Origin: Mesaphorura yosii
Lineage: Eukaryota > Arthropoda > Collembola > Poduromorpha > Tullbergiidae
DNA: 64,000 nt
Assembly (NCBI GenBank): GCA_009869945.1
Contig: WIXG01000156.1
Location: 108,344 to 172,343 of the forward strand
Direction: 5' to 3'
This document shows, in pieces, positions 27,601 to 39,518 of this stretch. The notes under the pieces were generated by a model, which saw only the letters and a list, made by a program, of their open reading frames with translations, was not told where the DNA came from and made no database searches. The position numbers and the translations under genes were made by a program. How positions within the stretch are numbered: the stretch's first letter is position 1; each line of letters begins with the position of its first letter.

Positions 27601-30600
27601 AAAACTGAGTTATTGCCATGTGTGGTTTGTAATAATAATATTTCAATGTTCGGGCAAGGCAAGCAGCAGAAAATATTTATTCACATTCACATGCACTTGG
27701 TTTCCTACTAGTTGTGCCTTGACACGTGAAAATACTCCAATTTTTCTTCGTTTGTATTCCTTTCCATAAGGCGTTAGGCGTGTCTTGAGTTCAGCCTCAG
27801 CTTGCATCTGGGATTTAAAATCGAAATTGAGAAATATGCATTTAAGATAGTGTGAATTCTCCGTCACCATTCCGCAGCATTCACACGATGAATGTGTTAA
27901 TGCTCCTCATAAAGTTGCCATCGCTGTATAAAATGCGAGCGTGCGTCATGTCGGTGTGTGGATCATGATGCATGGTCGTACTGGAGAGAAATTGTGGTTG
28001 TTTCGTCCAAATTGAATAAAGTACAAATTCATAATCCAAGACTTCCTTTCGCACGGAAGGAAGACGGAGTGCTTCCCCCACGATATTCGATTATTACATA
28101 ATTCAATGTGCAATAACAGTGAACTGCATTGCATGTTTCTCAGAGCTCTTGTAAATGTAAATGTCAGCCCTCTTGTGCTATTATTGTCTGCAATTATTCT
28201 AATGTAATCCAGACACAAGACGCGAACAAATAAGCTCGCAAGGACGAGCATGAGGCTGGGGCATTCGAAATGTGTCTCTTGGCAATAATAAATAACAATA
28301 ATGATAATCGTAATTCTAAATACTACATGAACATGGGATCGAGCCATGCGTGAGTAGGGTGCGAGTTGCGACATGTGGCTTGGCTTGGCACAAGTTACGA
28401 GTGCGCCGGTTTGAGTGCTGAGTCCAAAAAATATACTCTCACTGAATTCATCTGATGTAATATTGTATCTTGTGAGGCAATGGTCGTGTTCGAGTATTGG
28501 TTCCTGGAGATCTCAACTTGATGAAAGTTTTATGCAGCCAGTGTGCAATGAGCAGGGAATATGATGAGATATTTGTGTCTCAGTTGCAACTCATTAAGTT
28601 CATTTTCATACGTGCGTTCGTAGAGTAGCAATTGCAAAATTGGTGCAACCAAAATAGGATTAAGTTTTCACGCCTTTCAGATTTCGTACATAATTTTCAT
28701 ACATTCGGAATTTTGTGAGAAATTATGGTCTTAAGTTTCACTTCCTGATTGGGAACAAAGATCGGGTGTGTTGCGTACGTGCACATTAACGAGGGGCATG
28801 TGCATACGCATGTGCTGGTCCACAGGGAGGCCGATGAATTATCACCGAAAAGTGAACATCATCACATATCCGGTTTCGTAAATAGTGGAATGAGTCGGTT
28901 GTTGATCCCTTCTAACAACAACAATGGCCATTACGAGCTGACAATGCGACTGCGGACCAGCACACGAACGAGCAGACGAATGGAATTGTCTGGAGGCCAG
29001 CACGACTGCAGCAACACATCACATGGGCCAGATTAAGAAAATCATTCATGGCATGGGCAAACAACATGTTGCTGATCCTTTTTAATGATTATTATTAGTG
29101 TTATGTCCACAATCGTCAACAGAACTGGGCTCGTGTGCATTTGTGCTCTACTGAGGGCGCACAGGATTTGACAACAACCAGGGCAATTCATCGGGACATT
29201 TCTCATGAATTTGATGGTGGCAGAATAAGCTGAGAAGTAGCAAGTTGCAACAGCAGACCGGCGGCAGGGCAGCAGGCGCGTCATGTTCATTTTATTCAGG
29301 ACGGCTGTACTAATGTATTAAAATGTGGGATATTATTGCAATGGACACGTTGTTACTTTGGGAAGGAGAAGACCGCCGACTTGGCTGCGAACGAAGAACA
29401 TCTGCCTTTGGGTCATAAACATAAAGCCAAGTACGAAAGTATAAGTTAAAGCGCAAGAATAATGCACGAAGATTTCTTCTCGCATTCGCCTCGTAACGTT
29501 CCTTGTCTGAGTGCTGCTTAAACTTCTTTACAACAACACAAAAGACTTCTTTGGTTGTTCGTGGCTTCCTCTTCGTCTTATCCCATGCCAATTGTATGAG
29601 CGAAGATACGTGAACAAGTGAGGATGGTGAGACGAAGAGGCCTCGAAGAATCACTTGGGAGACACGGTTCAGTCCGCGTGCATGTTCGCCGTACGTGCAT
29701 CCGTGTATTCTTGCTGCAATTTCAGTTGTTTGGGTTCAGTTCTCGGTTTCACATGGCCAAGACCAAGACGTGCTTACTTTTCTCGTGATAGTTCGTTTGT
29801 TGTGAGATTTAAATGCCCGTTGCTGTCTTTAATTCCCGTGTAATGAAAGCATCTCCTGTCGATCTTCGAAGTTTTATGGGAAAAATCAAGGTACGTGTCT
29901 CCTCAGAGGTATTTTTATTACACGCACGAAAACCACAAAGATTATAAAAGTGAGACATGGCATGTGCTCATGAAGGAATCTCTGAGACAGATGCAGAGAC
30001 AAGCGTGTCGAGCTGTTGCAAGGCTTTGACGCGTTCTGTTGTGGATTAATAACTCAATCGTTTCACGGCTGCCGGAGCACTCCAAATAAACCTTTTAAGC
30101 ACGTTTGATAAAGTTAAATCTCCAGCAGAGCACGACTCAACTCTCGCTTTCGTGCAACCAAATTTATAATCTTTGAAATTAAAATGAATGGCTGGGCTTT
30201 GGCTGAAGGCTGTGGCATTTGAATCAGAGGAAGCGTGCGGCGCCTGTTTCTAATTCCAAATCTTAAGCTTCAGTTTTGTGATATTTATTATCACGTCTAG
30301 TTTCATTCCACAATGTCAATAACCAGAGGGCTGTGAGTGTCTCAAGTATTTTGAAACTGTCATCCGTTAGAAAGGTGTTGAATAAATCGGGCTTAAGCAA
30401 TGAATGAGAGTTTACATTTGACTTCAATGAACGAGGAGTCGTATGAAGTCGAGGTCTTTATGCACGTAATGCAAATCAGCTGCTGCCAAACACTAACCGG
30501 AATTAAAGCATGCAAATATTTTCGACATAGCTCAACCGGTCACGAAATCGCAATAATCAGTAAAGATTATTTAAATTAATTAATTTGAGCTTATGAATTC

Positions 30601-33600
30601 GAATTCTACGAACATGAACTCCGGACAAATTCTATTAGAGTCACGTAATCTGACCAGATGTCAATGTTTGTTAATGTTATCTCACTTTTGCAAACAAGGC
30701 CCGAGTTGCAATTTGCCGTAATGCCATTTTGGCTATTGGGATTTTGCGAGACTCACAAGATAAGAAGGTAGACGTGTGATTGCCCGATTGCAAATTGAGT
30801 TCAACATGTAATATGTCATACGAAAGAGGTTAGAACTAAATAGAGGACGAAAGCCCATGATCTAAGAAAAATTTGACCAAACACGCCATAATGCTAAGTA
30901 GTAAGGGTTAAAGTGAAGTTTGGAAATGTGGCACTTTTTAGCACGATTGTTGGGAATCACCGCACTTTTACATAAACAAATGCACTGAATTGGTCCAGAT
31001 TCTGTCCTTCTTAGCTTAATTTCGATTGATTCACGATTCCATCTTGCACTTGTCCGAAATGAATGAAATGCTAAAAAACGTGAAAGATGAACTTCGTTTC
31101 TGTGACAATTTCATCCGCACGCCTCAGCCCTCGACATTCGCAAGAAGTCAAAACTGTGCTCCTGCCACTTTGTCAAATGTTGTTTCGAAAGTTACGGCTA
31201 CCTCCGAAAGATCAAAGGTAGCCACTGGTCATTTAAGTGGGCTGATGGGAATGACGAATGAAGGGTCATGACTGTAAGTGGACCAAGCACTTCACTGTAC
31301 ATTTTATTCACTCAACTAAATTTAACTGCTGAATTCGAACCAGGCGCTTCATCAACACACAAAATCGCCCAATCGGAGACCGAATTCAACTCCGATATGA
31401 AAGTCAGATCAAATATCATACTGCTCGATACCAAAAACAATAGTGGCGTGTTCGTACCTTTCTCATATTTGGTTTCAGCGTGCAAAATGATTGAAGCTGT
31501 GATTAGAGAGGTGCAGACTGTGGAACTTCAACACTTGTCAAAGAAGATGGTACTTAAACGAAGCATGGGTCAGATTGTGGCTGTCGGTACATTTGACGAA
31601 ATACGAGAAGATCATGAAGGTGCAGACTCACTCCACAATACAAATGTTCTGATTTGATCAGATTAGTTTGCCTGGAGTATATCAAGATTCGCGTTCATTT
31701 CATAGCAAGAGAAGAGACTTTAAAACTAGCTCCAGTATCTGTCAGAAATCATTTGTCAAAGACTCTGTTCCAAGGCCAGTGATTTCTTTGTTAATTGTGT
31801 TGTGCTACATTGTGTTAATGTTTCTTACAATTTGTAAATGGCGTGAGTAAATCTTTTAAAATGTGCTGCCAAATTGAAGAGTTTTGTCAATTTACTCAGC
31901 AACCGACTGAGAATCCTCCCAAATCAAACTTCACTTTAACCCTTACTACTTAGCATTATGGCGTGTTTTGTCGATAAATTCCGGAGATTTGGAATTCCAG
32001 TTTAAGAGCGTCAGCTCTAAACATTATTTCTTGCAAGTATTATACTCACGCGGATCACGGTTGATTTTACTACTTGCATTTTACTTGTATTAGTCTGCAT
32101 CATTAAAACTGTAATCCCGTTGTCATCACCACCGGCCACTGGCAGGAGCGTTGTGTGCATTCCTTATCGTAGCCGGTAGTAATTTAGCACGAGGAAATAA
32201 AAAATTGAACATTACATTACAATTTAACGAGAGACTGAGATGCTGTAAGAGCAAGCATCTTTGAAATCATTACACGTTAGTTGAGCACACAAAGTAGACT
32301 CGTAGACAAGACAAGACGAGGCAAGTGGCCAAGAAAAGTTATAGCCGGCTCCGTGGCCGTCACCGCCGTCGTCCATCTCACAAGCTCAATGGACACGTAC
32401 TAATTTATACGAATTGCTCTTCTCATAACTTGTTTAATGCAAAAAATGTGTTTTCTTTGTGGTTCCTCTCGCGTTCATTAAAATTCTCATCGCCATCGCG
32501 TAATGAATAGGAAGTGTTAATTTGTTCTGGGCTGGCCAGGACCACGTTCACATTGCAAAACTTAAAACACAAGTCAGCATGCGAATAGGCACAGGGAGGC
32601 ATGGCATGGAAAGGTGAACGAACAAATAAAAGCTGAAAGCTTTTGCAAGACGAGAACGTTTTGGCAGATTTTCATATTTAATGGCATGTCAGCGCCCGCA
32701 CCATCACCACCGGCTCGCAGAAATGTCTCTTGCCCCTAATTAAAATGAATCGTCCACTTTCGCATTCGTGACCACAGAGTAAACACGTTCATTCGTCTTG
32801 TCGTTAAGTTTATTGTGGACGTTTTCTCACATTACAACAAAAACTCATGTAGGACTCGTATTCGCATCTGCATGCTTGGATTTATTAAAACATAATACAA
32901 ACAGCGAAATTTTATCTGGAAGATTTCTTACGTCTGGTGTCGTGGTCATGCCATAAAGAGCGGCTTAGTGTGGGATTAATGCCATGGCCAAGACTCGCAT
33001 GCGTGAATGCGTGCGGGAGATTCAGAAATTCTTTAACCTGTTAATAGTTTGAAATAAGACACGCTATCTCACCATAATAATTGCAAGAGATTTTACGTTG
33101 GCCATTACAAATGAAGAAATTCCAAGACTAACACCAAAAATGGCAATGAATTATGACTTTCACAAAACATGGGTTTTCAGAGTCGCTTTGTACTTTGTCA
33201 TTGCTTTGCGTCCACAATAAATGTGTGGAGTTGTATGAATTGTGGGTTTAATGTCGTCGTAAATTACTGCCCAAGTGCTTTAAATTGCATCGTGTGCACA
33301 TCTTAGCATCAGGGTAGTCTCAGCACTACACACAAGCTACGTGCGTACACGACTCGAAACACGGAACCAATGCCAACTTGCAAACACGTGCAAGGCTGAC
33401 CTTACAAAAGCAAAAGCTCAATTTAACTTCAACTGCTGGTCAAGGTTTTCCATCTTTTCGAACGGGCAGAGAAACTAGCGCCATGTATGCGAGTTAAGTA
33501 GTGGGTTGTTGATTGTTGATAAAGCAATGGCCAGAGCCCGGACAAAATCAACAAGTGGCAGGCAATCCGGGCCTTGTGTCACTGTTAGCTTCCTGGCCAA

Positions 33601-36600
33601 ATAATCGGTTCCATTTCTTAAAGGTGATGGAGTTTTCTGATCCTACACGGTCAGTATGGTTTTGAAAGTCGTTTCCTAGTAAAGGTGCTTGCTCAGGATT
33701 CGCAGTTGATATTCTGTAACGAAGAAGATCTGCTTACTAATTTCCTTGTCTTTGACGTCCGCATTATTGGACTGCAGTTGACAAAGTGTCGTTTCTTTGC
33801 ATTTGGACAACGATGTCTTGCCGTGTACAGATTATTCAATGAGCGCGTTTGGAGGAAGAAGAGCAACCAGTTCTAAATGGGCTTGATGCCATTCCGTTGT
33901 GTTTGTCCAAGCAGCACAGGAGCCAGAATCATTTATTTATTTACTTGTGTCACGGTAAACTATTGCTAGCTCGTAGCATTTTATTGTGGGTTAGCCCTTG
34001 TCAAATTTTATGACATTTTCTCATTCTCTCTCCAAATCGCGTCAGCGTTATTGTGTTCCGTCTAAATACTTGCCTCGTGCATAACGAATCCGTGGCCAGA
34101 CCTGTTCTATGGCCACGTATTTATTTTGATGGTTATGGCTTTTCCTGACGCGGGTGGCTTCCATTGACTGATTGAATCCAAGCATGCGAAGGCAATTACG
34201 CGTACGATTTGAGGCCCAGATTTGACCCAAATTTCAATTTGACTCTTTCTGCCAGTCGAATCAACAGAGATTTCTTTCTGTGCTAAACGCGATGGGATGC
34301 CCTCGCAGTTGGACCGGTATCATACACATGTATCTCGTGTATTGTACGTATATTTTAGTGAAAAGTAACTTTTTAAGGTTTATTATTCTAGCAGTACCAG
34401 AATTCTTTCTGTTTCTGTTTTTATTGGCTTCACACAGAGCAGCATCGTACATAACACAATGCGTCGCACTAAATGCGAGCTGGCTAAATTTCTATGTATA
34501 CACTTGAGCTTTCGTGAATAACGAATGGCGAAGTTATTACTATTTGCAAAATCCATTGAATGAGCTCTTCATTGCCTCTGCTTCAACTTGAACTATTATG
34601 GATTGTGGCGCAACAGCAATAGGACAGGACAGACAGGACATGACAGAGAATCGATTCGCATTTGCTAAAATGAGCCAAATAGACGCGTACTGTAAACAAA
34701 TCAAAATTTCTTTGCTGCTGCACGAGGCTGAATTCTGGGTTCGCTCAGTCAAATTTTGTCATGCGAGTTGCGAAATTGTGGCTCGTAGCGCATTCGCATT
34801 TGAATTTTCTCCTTTCCAGCTTAGCCTTGGTTAGTGAATGTGAGTATCGTGAAACGGCGATGGAGAAATTGCAAGCGCTTCAGTTGGACACGTAAGAGTC
34901 TTAGCTGATTAATTAACGTGGGGTAGCGAATTGGGTTCTCTCCTGCACACGTGTACACCTGCACAGTGAGGGGCAAGTGATTCTGGCTTTGGAAAAAGTA
35001 TTGTGCGGTTGAGTTCAAGTTGCTCAATATTTTTGAGGTTCTTCGAAGGTGGAAAATATTGGCAATTTGAGGAGCACGCAAGCAATAAATAAACCACAAG
35101 AAATTAGTATGATTCAGTGTGCATATTGAAGTATTCCAGTAGCGGTACTCAGTCACATTAGATAATTGTGTCAAGCGCGTAGTCGAGCCATGTCGTGTTG
35201 GTTTGGATTGACAGTGTTTGTGTTTGTACAAAACTATGTAAACTTGAGCCCTGCCTCCTATAAATCAGTCACGACGTCTGCGCAGAGCCATATTTATCCT
35301 TATACTAATGGCTTGAAGATGAAATTGGAACACTAAATAAGAATTATAATTTGTAAATTAACATAACTTAGACGTACAAAGCAAAGAAAGGCACGGAGTA
35401 GGAATGAACGATTGATTTAAGCTCGTCCTGTTATCACATTACTCGCTTACATAAACGCACGACTGCTTGAGCCATTGCTATCCATTGCGTCATGTCGTTA
35501 TCATGTTTCATTCCTCTCGAGTCTCGGTGTGTTCTGCATAAAATTGTAGAATTGACTGTGCTGTGTAAAGTTCAACCGACTAGAATGACTTGAATAATTA
35601 AATAAATACTAAAAAAAAAAAAACGCGTACGCGTATATTTATACGCGTGGCTCTGCTGGAATTTCTTTTAGCAGTTTCTCACCTCTAGCTCTCATATTCG
35701 CATTTGCATTCGTTCTCGCGTTCACGTACGCAGTTTAGTTCCGAATCTTAGTCACAATTTCTCATCGTCTGGGTTTCTGCGTTTCAGGTGTGATGACATA
35801 CTGAGTTGCATTTCCGCTTTGGATGAAGTCATTGCTGAATTTGACGATCCCGTCTCGCTTCCATCGTTACCATCGCCAACTCCGAGCCCACCAGTCCCTG
35901 CCAAAGTGACGACCTTACCTCAGACTCAGGCGCACGAAAAGACTCGCAATGGAGTGTCGAACTCGCACAACACCACAAGCACACAACCTCTGCACCCAAA
36001 ACCAGCCTTTTCACGTTTGATAACCACACTTTCGACGCATCCGCAAGAACCTTCTGTCATTATCATGCAAAAGGAGTCTCAAACAGTGACAAAGATACAA
36101 ATAGGCTCTGGTCAAGCGAGTGGCAAAGCGTCATCTTCTGCATCCGGTACCACGTCTTCTTCCACTTCTTATGTTACATCATCTCCGACGTCAAGCCCGG
36201 GCGGAGTGGTGTCCGTTGTGTCCTGGAAGAACCCACAAGTGATTGTTTCACAGAACAACAACTCAGTTTCATCAGTTCCGAGTCAGCACTACTCGAAGAG
36301 ACAGCAAGCACAGCCACAACCTCCGCCAATCAAGCCACAAGTTATTGTGCAACTGAAACAAAGTGATTTTACTCCAGCCTTAGCAACGACAAGAGAGTCG
36401 ACATTTAGTACATTCAAAGGATCCCCCACTGCAACGTTGGAGGGTACTCGGAGCTCAGATGAGGAGCCAAGCGCCGTACTGAAGAACAGTTTCACCAACT
36501 ACGAACTGATTTTTCCGAAAAGTCCGACCCCTGGCCCCCGCGCACACAAGACTGGTCAGAGTGTGGCGCTCAAACGGTTTCCGGCTGACATTATAATCAC

Positions 36601-39518
36601 CCCGCACTATTACGCCAAACAAAACAATAAGAATTTTGCTAGTGAAGTGACTGTTGGTGCTCATCCGAGTCAAATGAATGGTAGTTCGTACCCTAAAATA
36701 AAACAGCGTCAGGACCTCAACACCACCAATGTCATGGAGTCGCAGTCGCAGTCTGTCAAGGTTCGTCAAGCCGGTAGTTCACCAGCGGCTTCAGCTCCGT
36801 ACAAGCCAATCCCAGCGTCTTTCGCCAATAATAACATCGTTATTGTGGACGCGAAGGACCAAATGATGCAACAAGAAGATATGTTGAAAGAACACTGGAA
36901 CTTCTTATCCGACGAAAATTTGCCCCGCTCGCTACGCAAAACGAGAAAAGTGATTTTGGACGAGGACGAGGAAGGAAATGTACGGAATGTGGAAACAAGT
37001 GGCAATGCAAATCAGATTAACCCATGCACAGCCGCGGTACGAAAAACTGACCGAATCGAAAACGCACGAAACGATCAAGATTCCCAATCCCACGTGCATG
37101 CAGTTGCGCCTGTTCGGAATCAGAAGAAACAGAAACTGACTCCCCATGCAGGTGAAAGCGAAAGTAAAAAGCTGAGACAGCAGCAGCAGGTCTTGAAGAA
37201 GGGAATCGATCAGCAATCACCTCATCATAAGCAGAACCAAAACAGGAATCCTCATCCGGAAACGGACATAGCTAAGAATAGAAACGTTAGTCAAAGTAAT
37301 AACAAAAACACGTACAGCAAAGAGAGCGGTCAGTCCAGTAGGAAAACGATTTTGTCCAATTTTATGTTTTTCCCTTTAACGGGTGCATCATCTCCCGAAG
37401 ATGAGATCGTTTGTGAGCAAGTTGAGGCTGCCATTAACAAAATCAACAATAACGTACAGCCGCAGCAACAAGGCGGAAATATCAAATCACAGATCAACTC
37501 AAAACCAATAAAAAACAACGGCCCTCCATCAGCAGTGCCGAGGGGACCAAGTGCGCTGCCGGTGAATGTAGCACAATTGGATGTTGATGACGGCTACTTG
37601 AGCATGATTAATCGCCATGATCCGCCGATAATATGGCCAGAGACATACATCGAGAGCGAAACATTTACACCAGAGGAGTTGAAGAAACTTTCTTCTATGA
37701 AGCAGGAGCGGCACGTGAACGGGCGAGAGCTGAAACCAAATAAATTGATGTCATCGTTAACGACATCAGAAGAGAAGACCGACTACTTCTCAGATGATTC
37801 ATTAGAAAATGAGCAGGTTGACGAGGCTGAAAACCTTCATCTGAGCTACGTTATTGCCACGCACGACGTGGACAGGAATGTTCGCAGAATTCAAAGCGAT
37901 GTGAACCCACCACAGCTGAGTAATGCACAGAACATGTGGAGAAAATCAACATCGTCGTCGTGCGAAAGTCCAATAACTCCAAGTTCACCTGTTAAGAAAC
38001 CGCTGGCATTCTTCATTCCGTTGGCCAGCTCTGAGCCGGGCATGGAGAAGAAAGAACCGACCAGCAAAGTAAATGCAAATGCTGCTGCAACCTCTGTCAT
38101 AGCTACAAAAGATGAAAAGACTTCCCAAATCAATGCTGCCAAAGCAGACTCGATGGTTGTGGCTCCGGTCGTGAACACAATTCTTGAGAATGCACTACGA
38201 GTTGGAGTTCAAGAAGCGTCTGCAATCAACTACCTTCTTGCTTCGGCAGCTTCAGACTACGACGAAAATGAGGATACCTGCAAAATTGAAGAATTTCATC
38301 AGAAATCCGATCTAATTCAAGCACCAATTGAGGACATGCCGCTCATTGAACCACCAACGCTACCCACTGTCACGAACAAGGCGTTGGAGCACGGTTCATC
38401 AAATGAAATATTTGAGACTAATCAAGAATTTCCTGTTCGGACTTCCCAATACGAGGCTGATATTGAGGATATTGACGACGAAGTCTCTATCAGAGAAGTG
38501 TCTCCAACAAAAGATTCGGAAAAGGTGAAAAAGAAAAGGAAGTCGAAGACGGCCAAGAATCACGAAGAATGGAAACAGGAAATGGAGTTTGTTGAAGACT
38601 TTGACCAGCCACCACCATTTATTCCAGCACCACCTCCGGCGATGGTCGCTCATGTGCCAAAGATAACTGAACACGTCACTGCACTCAAATCCACGGATCA
38701 AAGTTTAGGGCATTTGAATGGGCCTGTTAAACCTAATCGCAACTCCTCTCCGCTTCCTGTCCCGGCAGCCCAGATTCCGACGACGAGAGGCTCGATGGAA
38801 CACCTCTCCCACAATGGAGTTGATCAGCACGGAAAAATTCTGTTCCACAAGAGTGTTTACCATCGAAGTGTGGATCCAGATGGTAAGAACCGAATTTTAG
38901 CTTCTGCATTCGGCTGACTGAATGCAAACATAAAAAATGCTTTTTAATTGCAGTGGACTACCGAATGAAGATGCAAAGACAAGCTAGTCGCTCCCACGAG
39001 AACTTGTTGGATATCCGTAGCAGGCAGCGTGATTTCTTGACACCAAGAGGAAATCAGGGCCAGTCTTGCACATTGCCACCTAACACCATGCCGCCCGTCA
39101 ATCAGAGACGCCACAGCACGTTTAGACAATTTCTTGGTGGAATATTTAAAAGAAGTAAGCTAGCAAATATGTTGTAAAAATTCCCTCCGCCGCTACTCGC
39201 CTTCATCAAGCTCGTCCTCTGCTTTGGCTAACTTTACTGATAATTTTATTCTTATGAACAGGCAAGAAGTCTGATGCGAGTTTCTTGGGAGACGTCCCCG
39301 ACTCCCCGTTCGAGGACATCCAGTTTTCATTCAGCAGGAAGAATATCTACCCTGCAGTCCTACCGGAGACCACTCCGAATCCGAACAGTCACGATCTACC
39401 GTACAACGAACGCAAGTTGTCATTTACAAACTCTCCGCACGGATCACAAAGAAGTACACGCTCGACGCCCGTCAAACGGGGACTTCTAAGTCGAATATTT
39501 CATCGGAAAGATAAATGA
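18686..39518 (+). CDS. Large, mostly disordered protein of unknown function
   Basis: Four coding exons: 18686-19029, 35788-38882, 38954-39154 and 39262-39518. All phases match, giving 1298 residues. The acceptor at 35788 joins exon 1 in frame to a short acidic helix, CDDILSCISALDEVIAEFDD (about 115-135). Residues 136-1146, almost all in one 3.1-kb exon, are low-complexity and rich in Ser, Pro, Gln, Asn and Lys. They include an SPTPSPPVP stretch, several acidic patches, a KKKRKSKTAK basic cluster and a PPPFIPAPPP proline run. The last 152 residues look more ordered: SRSHENLLDIRSRQRDF, RQFLGGIFKRSKK, SPFEDIQFSFSRK, and the basic end KRGLLSRIFHRKDK. No catalytic motif, signal peptide or membrane segment is visible. 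The pattern suggests a cytoskeletal, junctional or signalling scaffold, but I do not recognise the family. Further alternative exons may exist. Confidence 0.82.
30879..30922 (+). repeat. Left terminal inverted repeat
   Basis: 44 bp beginning AAACACGCCATAATGCTAAG and ending AAGTTTG; exact reverse complement of 31925-31968. Outside it, TTTGACC abuts the repeat. Confidence 0.92.
31026..31850 (+). other. Coding-like ORFs inside the inverted-repeat element; possible tail-anchored protein
   Basis: Three consecutive plus-strand open frames cover most of the element: 31026-31271, 31268-31657 and 31668-31850. The first (from the ATG at about 31059) and second are rich in Lys, Glu and Met, with stretches that could form coiled coils (NEMLKNVKDELRFCDNF; IEAVIREVQTVELQHLSKK). 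The third ends in a hydrophobic helix and short basic tail, VISLLIVLCYIVLMFLTICK, followed by three residues and the stop. That arrangement is typical of a tail-anchored membrane protein. The three frames differ, and I could not link them with introns whose phases agree, so this may be one gene with introns I missed, a broken gene copy, or partly chance. I do not recognise a family and no transposase motif is seen. Confidence 0.4.
31925..31968 (-). repeat. Right terminal inverted repeat
   Basis: Exact reverse complement of 30879-30922. The sequence just outside is TGTCGATAAATT, which does not clearly duplicate the left flank. Confidence 0.92.
35611..35648. repeat. A13 tract joined to ACGCGT-rich perfect palindrome
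   Basis: Thirteen A residues (35611-35623) run into three ACGCGT hexamers. Positions 35629-35648 form a 9-bp perfect stem around a central TT, with TATATTTATA at its core. It sits about 140 bp upstream of the acceptor of the large coding exon at 35788. Confidence 0.8.

Larger units (their letters stand above)
30879..31968. mobile_element. 1.09-kb element with perfect 44-bp terminal inverted repeats
   Basis: A 44-bp arm at 30879-30922 is matched by its exact reverse complement at 31925-31968. The 1002 bp between them carries three plus-strand coding-like open frames but nothing that resembles a transposase. An exact 44-bp inverted match this close cannot plausibly arise by chance, and identity of the arms points to recent origin. 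The best reading is a non-autonomous DNA transposon, perhaps carrying captured host coding sequence. Weak similarity (GAC next to the arm on each side) extends beyond the arms. I see no convincing target-site duplication, so the true ends and superfamily are unresolved. Confidence 0.72.
19030..35787 (+). other. 16.8-kb first coding intron of the large gene
   Basis: Bounded by a GTAAGT donor at 19030 and a TTTCAG acceptor ending at 35787. It is over 100 times longer than most introns in the window. It holds an inverted-repeat element at 30879-31968 and, near its 3' end, a poly-A tract joined to a perfect palindrome. Other open frames inside (for example 185 codons on the minus strand at 26316-26873 and 151 codons on the plus strand near 21723-22178) resemble no family I know and may be chance. 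A long intron after a short first coding exon often carries enhancers; that is inference. Confidence 0.75.

Noticed and set aside
31465-31478. Intron ending at the TTTCAG before 31479 in the second frame of the element
   Set aside because: The nearest usable donor would make an intron of about 31 bp, shorter than any other in the window, and the frame is open across it.
31026-31850. Tc1/mariner-type transposase inside the inverted-repeat element
   Set aside because: The size would suit such an element, but no DDE/D catalytic pattern or helix-turn-helix was visible in any of the frames.
36289-38927. Multiple minus-strand frames opposite the 3.1-kb exon
   Set aside because: Antisense shadows of a long real exon; none has a domain.
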